A DNA stretch of 64,000 nt from CAG-1782 sp964418255 (GTDB lineage Bacteria > Bacillota > Clostridia > Christensenellales > DTU072), in the NCBI GenBank assembly GCA_964418255.1, contig CAYQKV010000001.1, positions 124,001 through 188,000 on the forward strand. Direction: 5' to 3'. Below the pieces are notes generated by a model. It searched no databases. It was not told the DNA's origin and worked only from the letters and a program-made list of their open reading frames with translations. Made by a program: the position numbers and the translations under genes. Each line of letters begins with the position of its first letter. Positions within the stretch are counted from its first letter, which is position 1. This document shows positions 35,079 through 44,500 of this stretch, piece after piece.

Positions 35079-35951
35079 TTATAAATTTTTTCCGAATCTC
35101 ATAAATGCGCTGCAACCGCACGGCAAAGTTATTCCGTCTTCTCCCTTAATTCCGATTTCATCCGCGTCGATTTCTCCGTGAGGAATATCTCCCAATACAA
35201 TTTGTAATATATTTTTCATCGCGCCGGGTTGCAAGCCCGTTGTGTAAGAATTTATCAGATAAAAAGATGGGTCGTCGCTTAAAATTTGTCCGGTGAGTTT
35301 TACGAGAGAAAATATGCCGTCCTCAATTTTCCACGTCTCGCCTTTCGGTCCGCGCCCGTAACTCGGCGGGTCCATAATAACGGCGTCGTATTTCTTCCCT
35401 CTCCGAATTTCCTTTTCCACAAATTTTATACAGTCGTCGACTATAAAACGCGCCTTACTTTCGTCAACGCCGCTCAACGTGCAGTTCTCTTTCGCTATAT
35501 CGCACATAGATTTCGCCGCGTCCACGTGACATACTCTTGCGCCTGCGGCAAGACAAGCGACCGTAGCTCCCCCCGTATAGCCGAACAGATTGAGAACGCG
35601 TACTTCCCTCCCTTCGCTTTTAATAACGTCCGTCATCCTCGCCCAGTTTACGGCTTGCTCGGGAAAAATACCCGTATGCTTGAAATTCATCAGTTTAAGT
35701 TTGAAAGTAAGACCTCTCCAATGAACATAGAAAAAATCGGGAACTTTTTTCATCGTTTCCCACGCGCCGCCCCCGGTTCTGCTTCTTCGATAAACGCCGT
35801 TGAGTCCTTTATATGTATCCAAAGGAAAAGGCGCTTCCCATATAACCTGCGGGTCGGGTCTCAATAAAGTTACGCCGTTGAAACATTCGATTTTTTCTCC
35901 GTTTCCGGTCGCTATCAGTTTATAATCTTTCCATTCAGAGTTGGTTTTCAT
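35079..35951 (-). CDS. Class I SAM-dependent (rRNA) methyltransferase, RlmI/RlmK-like
   Basis: Predicted rRNA m5C or related methyltransferase. The 290-residue protein has the SAM loop LNLFGYTGGATVACL (about 119-133), the acidic motif VDAAKS, and the catalytic MDPPSYGRG, which place it with the RlmI/YwbD group. The N-terminal PUA domain of RlmI is absent. The gene overlaps the end of the large regulator gene by one base (TGATG), so the two are coupled. The methylated base is unknown. Confidence 0.82.
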   Translation of the reverse strand: MKTNSEWKDYKLIATGNGEKIECFNGVTLLRPDPQVIWEAPFPLDTYKGLNGVYRRSRTGGGAWETMKKVPDFFYVHWRGLTFKLKLMNFKHTGIFPEQAVNWARMTDVIKSEGREVRVLNLFGYTGGATVACLAAGARVCHVDAAKSMCDIAKENCTLSGVDESKARFIVDDCIKFVEKEIRRGKKYDAVIMDPPSYGRGPKGETWKIEDGIFSLVKLTGQILSDDPSFYLINSYTTGLQPGAMKNILQIVLGDIPHGEIDADEIGIKGEDGITLPCGCSAFMRFGKNL

Positions 35952-38722
35952 CAGTTGAATATTTTCTTGTCAATATCGGCGACGAGCGAGCCGTATTCGA
36001 GATTAGGTTGCATCTTTTTCAAAACGGAAGCAAACCTTTTCGCTTCGAGATAATTCTCCGCGTTTACCAGTTCTTTGATAAGTTTGACGATAATAAGAGC
36101 AAGTTCTTCCTTTAATTTTTCGTGTATGTCCGCAAAATACGTTATCTTAACGTCGCTCGCGAAACCGTCGCTGTACATACCGATAAGGCGGGTTACCGAC
36201 ATTATTTTCCTGGATAAGTCTTTCTCTTTTTCCGCGCTTTCATAAGTTTTCAAATATGCGTCGTAATCGGTCTCTCCGATTTCTATTTTCATCGTGTATC
36301 TCGAATTCGCGTATTCGAGCTTAAACTGTATTCCTTGCGCAGATAGCGTATTCCTTATTATATTGTTAGTCGTTTTCAGGTTGTTTATCGCGGAAACGTA
36401 AACGTAGTCTCCCCAAAACATTTCTATTATTTCATTCCTGTCTATTCCGCCTTCTCCTTTGAGAACATACAATAAAAACAATTCTTTCGCTTTTTTCGTT
36501 TTCCAGAGAAGTTCGCGACCTCCGACGCTTACGTCGGTATTGCCCATAAATTTGATTTTCAACGCGCCTTCGGTATTTATACGCGCGTTTCTTTCCTTAA
36601 TTTTGCTTTTAATGAAATTAACGTACTCCGTCTCGATTCCGTTTTGTTCTGCGTAAACTATTATAGGATTAAACAGATCTACGCATACGACTTCCACCAT
36701 TTCCATTCCGAAATTCTTGCTTGCGCCTAAAAACTTTTCCACAAGAGTGCGACACGATTTATAGTCGTCGCTCTCGAACATATATATAATGATAATAGCT
36801 GTGGAAATCAACCAGAACGCCGAACGCGAGGACGAGCCGACAACGCATTTACGCGCGTGGAACAAAGCCTTGTCTTTTTCTTTGTTGTGCCAGAAACAGT
36901 ACGCCGCCGCGCCGTGCATAAGCGCAAGATGTTTGCTTTCCGTTATCTCGCACCGTTTAAGATATAATAATACGAGGTCTTTTGCGTATTCGTTCATTCC
37001 CGTTTCCGCGCACATCATCGCTCTTATCGCGATTGCCGTAAGCAAAGTGTTCTCATCGCTCGACGCCTGCTTTACCGCCTCGTTCAGGTAATAAGTTGCG
37101 TCGCTTATTTTATTATGATAAAACTCGGTCAATCCCAGCAAGGCGTATGCGTCGGTAAGATTAGACGTTACGTTGTTGCATTTACTGCCCTCAATTATGT
37201 CCTTCGCCGTTTTTGCGGCAAGCTCCATATCTCCCGCAAAAAAGTACGCTCCCACCATATTAGACGGAATAACGTAAAAAGGAATTAGTTTCTTTATGGT
37301 ATTAAGGTGCCCTATTGCCTTTTTATAGTTTCCCAAATCGAGGTTGCAACCAACAAAGGTCTGCAACATATTGACATACCAAAACTCATCTGAAAATCTC
37401 TTGTCGAGCAAAAAGTTTTCCACCGCGCGAAACCTTTGAACGATTATCGACATATTGAGACTTTTAAGTCCGGCGGCAAGTTTTTCCACAACGGCGGTTA
37501 TCTTGACAAGATAGTCTTCGCCGTATCTCTCAGCTTTATCCCATACATAGTTTCTCGCATATTCCGCGCCTTCCGATTTTTTACCCGAGGAATAAAGCGC
37601 TCTTATCAAACAGCTCGTTATCTGCGGTTCGAGAGGATGCGTTTCGCTTATTTCCGATAAAATTTTGCGAGAAGATTCTTCCGCTTTTTCATACTCGCCC
37701 GCTCCGAGAATTTCGTAAATTATTTTGAAATAGCGCGCGTATAACTGTTCTTCGGTAAAATCGGGGAAGCTAATTTTCCCCACGCACGCGGAAAACTCGT
37801 ACAAGTGGAAAATTTCGCTCTTTTCGTCTACTATTTTTTTCACCGCGTCATTTATCTTTTTCCCGTCTCCGAGGGACAAAGCGATTTTCAATGCTTTAAG
37901 AGCGTTCCTTCCGTTATCTCCGATATAGTAAGCGTACAGCGCGTCGTTGTATTCTTCATCGGTAAAATTCCCGCCCTTTCCTCTTCCTTCCAGAAGCGCG
38001 GCGAGTTTGGAGTTAATGTTATACATATTGCCGCCGGTTTGCATAATCGAACTTCTGTACTTAAGCGACAGTTTATTTATAAGCTCGCTTCCGCCCGGGA
38101 TAACGGAATCGATAAATCCGCTCTCGGCAAATCTATGCTTAGACAGGGCGTGTAAAAATGCAAATTCATCCTCGCTAAGAGGTTCGTCGGCTATACTCTC
38201 GTCGAAATAAGTTGTTTCCGTCTGTTCTTTGCAAATAAGTTTCGGCGTGGCGTCAATAAAAATATTATAATTAAGTTCGAGGAATTTCTCGCTCACCAAA
38301 ACGATTTTCAGGTTCTTCGGACAATTTTTCAGTATCGATTCAATCGTCCTCGTATTGAACCCGCCGCTAACCGTCTCCATATTATCGATTATGAGAAGGC
38401 AGTTATAGTGCAGTTTGGCAATATAATCCAAAACCGCGTTCAGAATGACTATATCTTTCGTAAAATCAAGTTTGCAATAATTGTACTGTTCAAGCGACTT
38501 AGACATTTCCGGGCTGTCTTCGAAAACCTTGTACGCTATGGCAAGCGCAAGCGAATAATCGTTGTCGTATGACGCGTTAACCCAATAAGTCGTTCGGTAA
38601 TTATTCGCGAGGTCCGCAATAAAACCAGCGTTTTCGCCGTCCGTCCTGCTCAATATGATTGTCGAGCTGTTTTTACTCGACATTATTTCGTTTATAAAAA
38701 TACTTTCCGCCGTACTCTTCAT
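35951..38722 (-). CDS. Large SARP/BTAD-type transcriptional regulator with degenerate P-loop
   Basis: Predicted cytosolic regulator of 923 residues, built like MalT-type proteins but with an OmpR-like DNA-binding end. An N-terminal ATPase-like region has a Walker B-like CLLIIDN (108-114), yet the Walker A place reads ILSRTDGENAGF (23-34) without the Gly-Lys-Ser/Thr end. A long helical, TPR-like middle (about 240-710) follows. The C-terminus holds a winged helix (about 720-815, WKTKKAKELFLLYVLKG) and a BTAD repeat domain. Its operon partner is an rRNA methyltransferase. The signal and target genes are unknown. Confidence 0.82.
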   Translation of the reverse strand: MKSTAESIFINEIMSSKNSSTIILSRTDGENAGFIADLANNYRTTYWVNASYDNDYSLALAIAYKVFEDSPEMSKSLEQYNYCKLDFTKDIVILNAVLDYIAKLHYNCLLIIDNMETVSGGFNTRTIESILKNCPKNLKIVLVSEKFLELNYNIFIDATPKLICKEQTETTYFDESIADEPLSEDEFAFLHALSKHRFAESGFIDSVIPGGSELINKLSLKYRSSIMQTGGNMYNINSKLAALLEGRGKGGNFTDEEYNDALYAYYIGDNGRNALKALKIALSLGDGKKINDAVKKIVDEKSEIFHLYEFSACVGKISFPDFTEEQLYARYFKIIYEILGAGEYEKAEESSRKILSEISETHPLEPQITSCLIRALYSSGKKSEGAEYARNYVWDKAERYGEDYLVKITAVVEKLAAGLKSLNMSIIVQRFRAVENFLLDKRFSDEFWYVNMLQTFVGCNLDLGNYKKAIGHLNTIKKLIPFYVIPSNMVGAYFFAGDMELAAKTAKDIIEGSKCNNVTSNLTDAYALLGLTEFYHNKISDATYYLNEAVKQASSDENTLLTAIAIRAMMCAETGMNEYAKDLVLLYLKRCEITESKHLALMHGAAAYCFWHNKEKDKALFHARKCVVGSSSRSAFWLISTAIIIIYMFESDDYKSCRTLVEKFLGASKNFGMEMVEVVCVDLFNPIIVYAEQNGIETEYVNFIKSKIKERNARINTEGALKIKFMGNTDVSVGGRELLWKTKKAKELFLLYVLKGEGGIDRNEIIEMFWGDYVYVSAINNLKTTNNIIRNTLSAQGIQFKLEYANSRYTMKIEIGETDYDAYLKTYESAEKEKDLSRKIMSVTRLIGMYSDGFASDVKITYFADIHEKLKEELALIIVKLIKELVNAENYLEAKRFASVLKKMQPNLEYGSLVADIDKKIFN

Positions 38723-38742
38723 ATTTTTGCCCTATATTGCTT

Positions 38743-38771
38743 ATGGTAAACTATCGGTAAAATTTTGTCAA
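38743..38771 (-). promoter_or_regulatory. Probable promoter of the large regulator gene
   Basis: A perfect TTGACA at 38766-38771, 17 bases, then a poor -10 box TACCAT at 38743-38748 on the minus strand. The weak -10 box suggests low or activator-dependent expression. Confidence 0.5.
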
Positions 38772-38871
38772 ACGGAAAAGTCCGTTTTTTCTTTTGCCGC
38801 CTGACAATGCGACTATTTTTCGATAATTATTTTTAACTCGCAATCATTGCTTCCCTAACGCGTATATTTAT

Positions 38872-38900
38872 TTGACTATACGCTTTTTTTTTGATAAAAT
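38872..38900 (+). promoter_or_regulatory. Sigma-A promoter of asd-dapB
   Basis: TTGACT at 38872-38877, 17 bases, TAAAAT at 38895-38900. The expected start is near 38907, nine bases before an 18-base palindrome. Confidence 0.75.
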
Positions 38901-38915
38901 TTAATTTAATCATTC

Positions 38916-38933
38916 TTGCGGATATATCCGCAA
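38916..38933 (+). promoter_or_regulatory. Perfect 18-base palindrome in the asd leader
   Basis: TTGCGGATATATCCGCAA reads the same on both strands and lies between the predicted start of transcription and the GGAGG ribosome site (38936-38940). It could be an operator for a dimeric repressor or an RNA hairpin that hides the ribosome site. No lysine riboswitch or T-box is seen here. Confidence 0.6.
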
Positions 38934-38947
38934 ACGGAGGTCAACTG

Positions 38948-39949
38948 ATGAAAGAATACAATATCGCCGTAGTCGGCGCTACCGGAATGGTAGGAAATAA
39001 ATTCCTTGAAGTTTTAACCGAAAGAAAACTGCCCGTAAAGAATTACTATCTTTACGCTTCCGCAAAAAGCGCGGGTAAAAAAATTGATTTTATGGGCAAA
39101 GAACATACCGTTCTCGAACTCAAAGAAGAAAATATCGTAGGCAAAGACCTCGATTACGCTCTTTTCAGTGCGGGCGGCGGCACGAGCAAAGAATTCGCTC
39201 CGATTTTCGCAAAACACGGCATCACCGTAATCGACAATTCCAGTCAATGGCGTATGTATCCAGACGTTCCGCTGGTCGTTCCCGAAGTCAACGCTCCCGC
39301 AAGCCTTAAACACAACCACATAATCGCAAACCCGAACTGTTCTACAATTCAGGCTGTCGTCGCGCTCAAACCTTTACACGACAAATATGGCATCAAGCGC
39401 GTAGTTTATTCCACTTATCAGGCTGTCAGCGGCGCGGGCGTAGCTGGCTATAACGACCTTGTCTCGCAAGCTAAGGAAGGCGAAACCAAAAAGTTCCCCT
39501 ACCCGATTTTCGGCAACTGCATACCTCAAATCGACGTTTTTCTTCCCAACGGATATACCAAAGAAGAAGAAAAAATGATAAACGAAACCAAAAAAATCCT
39601 CAACGATTATTCGATTAAAGTTACGGCGACAACCGTAAGAGTTCCCGTAAGACACGGACACAGCGAATCGATAAATATCGAATTCAAAAAGCCCTGCACG
39701 CTCGAAGGTATCAAAGAATGTCTCAGAGCGCAACCCGGTATCGTAGTTATGGACGACGACGCAAACCTCGGTTATCCTATGCCGATTTACGCGGAAGGTA
39801 AAGACGAAGTTTTCATAGGCAGAATAAGAATAGACGACACCGTTGAAAGCGGTTGCAACCTTTGGGTAGTTGCCGACAATATCCGTAAAGGCGCGGCGAC
39901 CAACGCTGTTCAAATTCTCGAATACCTGATTAGCGAAGAGAATAAATAA
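38948..39949 (+). CDS. asd: Aspartate-semialdehyde dehydrogenase
   Basis: NADPH-dependent enzyme at the branch point of lysine, diaminopimelate, methionine and threonine synthesis. The ATG at 38948 follows GGAGG by seven bases and gives KEYNIAVVGATGMVG; an upstream in-frame ATG at 38891 is rejected since it sits in the promoter. The 333-residue protein has the cofactor loop GATGMVG, the catalytic Cys in ANPNCSTIQ and the HGHSE motif with the active-site His. Paired with dapB, it feeds the diaminopimelate used by MurE and the dipicolinate of spores. Confidence 0.96.
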   Translation: MKEYNIAVVGATGMVGNKFLEVLTERKLPVKNYYLYASAKSAGKKIDFMGKEHTVLELKEENIVGKDLDYALFSAGGGTSKEFAPIFAKHGITVIDNSSQWRMYPDVPLVVPEVNAPASLKHNHIIANPNCSTIQAVVALKPLHDKYGIKRVVYSTYQAVSGAGVAGYNDLVSQAKEGETKKFPYPIFGNCIPQIDVFLPNGYTKEEEKMINETKKILNDYSIKVTATTVRVPVRHGHSESINIEFKKPCTLEGIKECLRAQPGIVVMDDDANLGYPMPIYAEGKDEVFIGRIRIDDTVESGCNLWVVADNIRKGAATNAVQILEYLISEENK

Positions 39950-39972
39950 TAAAATAAAGATACGGTAAAAAT

Positions 39973-40722
39973 ATGAAAGTTATTTTTTATGGAATAGGCG
40001 GCGCGATGGGAACGATTTTCCGTTCGGTTGCGACCGAAGAAAACGACGTGGAAATCGTATGCGGGATAGATAAATATCCCGAAAAATGCGCTTGCGATTT
40101 TCCCGTCTATTTTTCCTGCAAGCAGATAAAAGAAAACGCGGACTGCATAATAGATTTTTCTATGCACGCCTGCATTTACGACTATCTGCCGTTTGCAATC
40201 GAACATAAAATCCCTTGCGTAATCGCATCTACGGGCTTTGACGAAACGGAAAACAAATTCATTGAAGAAGCGAGCAAAAAAATTCCCATTCTCAAATCGG
40301 GAAATATGAGCCTCGGAATAAACCTTTTGTTGCAACTCAGTAAAATGTGCGCGAAAGTCCTCGGAGACAAAGCCGACGTCGAAATAGTCGAACAGCACCA
40401 TAACAGGAAAATCGACGCGCCGAGCGGCACCGCTCTTCTCCTTGCCGACGGAATCAAAAGCGTCCTTCCCTCTTCCGAATACGTTATAGGAAGAAAAGGA
40501 TTATGTAAACGCGAAAAAGGCGAAATAGGTATTAACTCCGTACGCGGCGGCACTATCGTCGGTAAACACGAAGTTATGTTTATTATGAATAACGAAATAA
40601 TAACCGTTAAACACGAAGCGGAAAGCCGTTCCGTATTTGCTCTCGGAAGTATAAACGCGGCAAAATTTATCGTTAGAATGCCCTTAGGACTCTATTCGAT
40701 GGAAGACCTTTTCAATAACTGA
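39973..40722 (+). CDS. dapB: 4-hydroxy-tetrahydrodipicolinate reductase DapB
   Basis: NAD(P)H-dependent reductase of diaminopimelate synthesis. The 249-residue protein has the N-terminal loop GIGGAMGTIF (usually GxxGxMG), the STGFDE segment and the substrate motif EQHHNRKIDAPSGTA. It lies 23 bases after asd and should be cotranscribed, although only a weak ribosome site (ACGG) precedes the ATG. dapA is not present in the window. Confidence 0.96.
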   Translation: MKVIFYGIGGAMGTIFRSVATEENDVEIVCGIDKYPEKCACDFPVYFSCKQIKENADCIIDFSMHACIYDYLPFAIEHKIPCVIASTGFDETENKFIEEASKKIPILKSGNMSLGINLLLQLSKMCAKVLGDKADVEIVEQHHNRKIDAPSGTALLLADGIKSVLPSSEYVIGRKGLCKREKGEIGINSVRGGTIVGKHEVMFIMNNEIITVKHEAESRSVFALGSINAAKFIVRMPLGLYSMEDLFNN

Positions 40723-40752
40723 TTTCGTTTTTTATTAAATTTTTTATAAATT

Positions 40753-40778
40753 AAAAGGCTGTCTTTCGACAGCCTTTT
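40753..40778. terminator. Bidirectional terminator between dapB and gap
   Basis: AAAAGGCTGTC and GACAGCCTTTT form a perfect 11-bp stem with the loop TTTC. T-runs occur on both strands, serving the convergent dapB and gap genes. Confidence 0.92.
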
Positions 40779-40797
40779 CTGTATCTATGGATACAAA

Positions 40798-41817
40798 TTA
40801 TTTCTGTTTGTCAACTTTGCTCATATGAACGATGAGGTCGACTACTTTGTTGCTGTAACCCCATTCGTTGTCATACCAGCTGACGAGTTTCATAAAGTTA
40901 CCGTTCAGAGCGATACCAGCCGAAGCGTCGAAAATGCTCGTTCTGGGGTCGGAAACGAAGTCGGTGCTGACAACCGCGTCTTCGGTGTAGCCGAGGATAC
41001 CTTTGAGGTAGGTTTCGCTTGCTTCTTTCATAGCGGTCTTAACTTCTTCGTAGGTAGCTTCTTTTTCAAGTCTCACGGTGAGGTCAACTACGCTGACGTC
41101 GGGAGTAGGAACACGGAAAGACATACCGGTAAGTTTTCCGTTGAGTTCGGGGATAACTTTACCAACTGCTTTCGCCGCGCCGGTAGAAGAAGGAATGATG
41201 TTAGCGCCTGCGCCACGTCCGCCTCTCCAGTCTTTTTTGCTGGGTCCGTCAACCGTTTTCTGAGTAGCGGTAGTAGCGTGTACGGTCGTCATAAGACCTT
41301 CTACGATACCGAACTTGTCGTTGATGACTTTCGCCATAGGAGCGAGACAGTTGGTCGTGCAGGACGCGTTGCTTACGACTTTCATCTTCTTGTCGTATTT
41401 GTCGAGGTTTACGCCGCAAACGAACATAGGAGCGTCTTTGCTGGGCGCGGTAATAACGACTTTCTTAGCACCGCCGTTCTTGATGTGAACTTTCGCGGCG
41501 TCAACCGTCGTGAATACGCCGGTAGCTTCCGCAATATATTTAGCTCCGCAGGATTTCCAATTGATGTTCGCAGGGTCTTTTTCGGCGAAAATCGTGATAG
41601 CGTTTCCGTTCACAACGAGTTTTCCGTCAACAACCTGAATATCTCCGTTAAACTGACCGTGTACGCTGTCGTATTTGAGCATATATGCCATATAGTTTAC
41701 ATCGATAAAGGGGTCGTTAATTCCGACAACTTTAACGTCGTTTCTCGCACAGCAAGCACGGAAAACCAAACGGCCGATTCTTCCGAAGCCATTGATACCA
41801 ATTTTTACTTTTGCCAT
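40798..41817 (-). CDS. gap: Glyceraldehyde-3-phosphate dehydrogenase, type I
   Basis: NAD-dependent glycolytic enzyme. The 339-residue protein has GINGFGRIGRLVFR (7-20) for the cofactor, the catalytic Cys in SNASCTTNC and the late SWYDNEWGYSNK motif. It forms a one-gene unit with a strong AGGAGG site, its own promoter, and a shared terminator with dapB. Codon use is noticeably more uniform than in its neighbours, as expected for a highly expressed gene. Confidence 0.98.
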   Translation of the reverse strand: MAKVKIGINGFGRIGRLVFRACCARNDVKVVGINDPFIDVNYMAYMLKYDSVHGQFNGDIQVVDGKLVVNGNAITIFAEKDPANINWKSCGAKYIAEATGVFTTVDAAKVHIKNGGAKKVVITAPSKDAPMFVCGVNLDKYDKKMKVVSNASCTTNCLAPMAKVINDKFGIVEGLMTTVHATTATQKTVDGPSKKDWRGGRGAGANIIPSSTGAAKAVGKVIPELNGKLTGMSFRVPTPDVSVVDLTVRLEKEATYEEVKTAMKEASETYLKGILGYTEDAVVSTDFVSDPRTSIFDASAGIALNGNFMKLVSWYDNEWGYSNKVVDLIVHMSKVDKQK

Positions 41818-41853
41818 TATAAATATCCTCCTAATGGAATTTTTTTCGTTTTT

Positions 41854-41882
41854 ATTTTAATATTTTTCCCAAAAAAATGCAA
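41854..41882 (-). promoter_or_regulatory. Sigma-A promoter of gap
   Basis: TTGCAT at 41877-41882, 17 bases, TAAAAT at 41854-41859 on the minus strand, about 36 bases before the gap ATG. Confidence 0.7.
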
Positions 41883-41901
41883 CTGTTTATCCGCACTTTA
41901 A

Positions 41902-41932
41902 GCAAAAAACGAAAGAATTTTTTTTCCTTCGC
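41902..41932 (-). terminator. Terminator of leuS
   Basis: On the minus strand CGAAGG pairs with CTTTCG (one G-T pair) around a ten-base A-rich loop, followed by TTTTTTG. Confidence 0.65.
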
Positions 41933-41953
41933 TTTTTCGTAAAAACGCACGAC

Positions 41954-44350
41954 TTATTTTGCGACGATATTCAGTATTCTTCCTTTAACGTAGATAACTT
42001 TAATTATCGTTTTTCCTCCGAGAATTTCCTCTCCTACGAGCGCCATAGCTTCTTCCTGCGATGCGTCTTTTCCTACGACGATTTTGCCGCGGAGTTTGCC
42101 GTTTACCTGCACGGGAATTTCCACCTCGTTCAGAATCAGGTCTTCCTCTTTATACGTAGGCCACGACGCTTCGTTTATCTTCGCTCCGTCGTTTATTTTT
42201 TCGTACATCTCGCTGCAAATATGCGGCGCGACCGGGTACAAAAGCAGTAAAAACGTGTCGAGTTCTTTTTTCGTAATCGAACCGCGCGCGTAAAAAACGT
42301 TTATCGCACCCATAAGCTGCGCAATAGCCGTATTATATTTTCCCGCTTCGTAATCGTCGCTCACTTTTTTGATAACCGCCGCCATATTGATATCGTCGGT
42401 TTTCGTTTCTTTTACAATATCGCCAAGCCCCCATACTCTGTTAAGAAAACGGTAACACCCTCTCGTCCCCTCTATCGACCAGGGACTCGGTTTTTCGTAA
42501 TCGCCTATAAACAATATAAACGTTCTTAACGTATCCGCGCCGAATTCTTTAATGACGTCGTCGGGGTTAATTACGTTTCCGCGAGATTTACTCATTTTTT
42601 CGCCGTCCGCGCCGAGAATAAGTCCCTGCGCAGTACGTTTTTTGTAAGGCTCTTCGTCTTTTACAACCCCAATGTCGTAAAGGAACATATTCCAGAAACG
42701 GCTGTAAATAAGGTGACGCGTAACGTGTTCCATTCCGCCGTTATACCAGTCGACTTGTCCCCAGTACGCGTTGGCTTCGGGAGAAACTACGCCTTTATCG
42801 AATTTGGGGCTCATATACCTTAAATAATACCAACTGCTGCCCGCCCATTGCGGCATAGTATCGGTCTCTCGTTTTGCCATAGCTCCGCATTTGGGACATT
42901 TTACGTTCACCCAGTCCGTCAGTTTACTGAGCGGACTCGTCGCGTCGTCCGTAGGTTCGAAGTCCGCAAGGTCGGGAAGCCGCAACGGAAGTTCGCTTTC
43001 GTCTATGGCGACCTGTCCGCAGTGAGGACAGTTGATTATCGGTATAGGTTCACCCCAGTATCTCTGACGGTTAAACGCCCAGTCTTTCATCTTATAATCG
43101 GTCTTCGGCTTGCCGACGCCGATTTTCTCCATATGAGAAATCATTGCGGGAATCGCCTGTTTAACGGTCATTCCGTTGAGAAAATCGCTGTTTACCATCT
43201 CTCCGCCGTCTTTCGCTATGTAAGGTTCGACCGCAATATCCACGTCTCCTTTTATAACTTCTATAATCGGCAAATCGAATTTTTTCGCAAACTCGTAGTC
43301 TCGCGTATCGTGGGCGGGAACCGCCATAATCGCGCCCGTGCCGTAATCCATCATAACGTAATCCGCGCAAAATACGGGAATTTCCGCGCCGGTAATCGGG
43401 TTTATTGCTTTAACGCCTTTAACCTCTATACCGGTTTTCTCCTTGTTCATCTGCACTCTTTCGAATTCTTTCTTCAAAAGCGCCTGTTTCTGATACGCGG
43501 CTATATCGAGCGGATTTTCTATTTTATCCGCAAAATAATTCAGCATAGGATGCTCGGGACTTACGACAAGGAAAGTCGCGCCGAAAATAGTATCGGGTCT
43601 CGTAGTATATACGATAAGGTCGAAAGATTTATCGTCGGAATTAACCTTAAACGTAACTTCCGCGCCGGTAGATTTGCCTATCCAGTTTATCTGTTCGGTT
43701 TTTATTCTGTCAAGATAATCGAGTCCAGAAAGATTTTTCAAAAGTCTGTCCGCATAATTTCTGATTTTCAGAAACCAAACGTCTTTTTCTCTCTGAACGA
43801 CTTCGCTTCCGCAGCGGTCGCAAATACCGTTCTGGCTTTCTTCGTTGGCAAGTACGACTTTGCATTGCGGGCAGAAATTTACCATAGTTTTCGATTTGTA
43901 CGCAAGCCCTCTCTTGAACATTTGCAAGAAAATCCATTGCGTCCAATGATAATAATCGGGGTCCGTCGTATCAACCGCTCTGTCGAAATCGAAGGAATAA
44001 CCCACGCTTCTTAGCTGTTTATCGAAATTATGAATATTTTCGTCCGTAATAACTCTCGGATGCCTTTTAACTTTCATCGCATAGTTCTCGGTGGGAAGAC
44101 CGAACGCGTCATAGCCTATCGGGAACAGCACGTTATACCCTTCCAGCCTGCGTTTGCGAGCGACTACTTCCAAGCCGGTATACGCTCTGATATGCCCTAC
44201 GTGCATACCTACTCCGCTCGGATACGGGAACTCTATCAACGCGTAGAATTTCTTTTTGCTTTTGTCCTCTTCGGCGTGAAAAATGTTATTCGAATACCAA
44301 TATTCCTGCCATTTTTTTTCTATTTCTTTGAAATTATATGTGTTTGCCAT
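41954..44350 (-). CDS. leuS: Leucyl-tRNA synthetase
   Basis: Class I synthetase that charges tRNA-Leu. The 798-residue protein has the HIGH-type motif PSGVGMHVGH (about 41-50), the CP1 editing domain with TTRPDTIFGATFLV, zinc-type knuckles (CPQCK and CDRC), KMSKSRGN near residue 575 and the C-terminal anticodon domain. Lengths and order are normal. No T-box leader is present upstream; a plain sigma-A promoter lies about 34 bases before the ATG. Confidence 0.98.
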   Translation of the reverse strand: MANTYNFKEIEKKWQEYWYSNNIFHAEEDKSKKKFYALIEFPYPSGVGMHVGHIRAYTGLEVVARKRRLEGYNVLFPIGYDAFGLPTENYAMKVKRHPRVITDENIHNFDKQLRSVGYSFDFDRAVDTTDPDYYHWTQWIFLQMFKRGLAYKSKTMVNFCPQCKVVLANEESQNGICDRCGSEVVQREKDVWFLKIRNYADRLLKNLSGLDYLDRIKTEQINWIGKSTGAEVTFKVNSDDKSFDLIVYTTRPDTIFGATFLVVSPEHPMLNYFADKIENPLDIAAYQKQALLKKEFERVQMNKEKTGIEVKGVKAINPITGAEIPVFCADYVMMDYGTGAIMAVPAHDTRDYEFAKKFDLPIIEVIKGDVDIAVEPYIAKDGGEMVNSDFLNGMTVKQAIPAMISHMEKIGVGKPKTDYKMKDWAFNRQRYWGEPIPIINCPHCGQVAIDESELPLRLPDLADFEPTDDATSPLSKLTDWVNVKCPKCGAMAKRETDTMPQWAGSSWYYLRYMSPKFDKGVVSPEANAYWGQVDWYNGGMEHVTRHLIYSRFWNMFLYDIGVVKDEEPYKKRTAQGLILGADGEKMSKSRGNVINPDDVIKEFGADTLRTFILFIGDYEKPSPWSIEGTRGCYRFLNRVWGLGDIVKETKTDDINMAAVIKKVSDDYEAGKYNTAIAQLMGAINVFYARGSITKKELDTFLLLLYPVAPHICSEMYEKINDGAKINEASWPTYKEEDLILNEVEIPVQVNGKLRGKIVVGKDASQEEAMALVGEEILGGKTIIKVIYVKGRILNIVAK

Positions 44351-44383
44351 TAAGTCCTCACATCTTGTTTCGTTTTTCGTTTA

Positions 44384-44412
44384 ATAATATCACAACAAGC
44401 GTCGTTTGTCAA
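44384..44412 (-). promoter_or_regulatory. Sigma-A promoter of leuS
   Basis: A perfect TTGACA at 44407-44412, 17 bases, TATTAT at 44384-44389 on the minus strand. Confidence 0.82.
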
Positions 44413-44455
44413 TTTATACGGGCTATAACGCAAAAGTAATACGTTCTTTTCATAA

Positions 44456-44494
44456 CAAAAAACTCGCAAATCCCTTAAAAGAATAAGCGAGTTT
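44456..44494 (-). terminator. Terminator of tRNA-Glu
   Basis: On the minus strand AAACTCGC pairs with GCGAGTTT around a long loop, and the T-run TTTTTT follows. It lies seven bases after the tRNA CCA end. Confidence 0.8.
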
Positions 44495-44500
44495 GTAAAA

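Noticed and set aside
40825..41901. A 358-codon open frame on the plus strand
   Set aside because: Antisense to gap, whose protein motifs are unmistakable; no ribosome site or recognisable product.
42848..44014. A 388-codon open frame on the plus strand
   Set aside because: Antisense to leuS; composition and lack of motifs mark it as a shadow.
44351..44420. T-box leader for leuS
   Set aside because: The leader is too short, and no specifier loop, T-box sequence or terminator is present; the same holds for proS.
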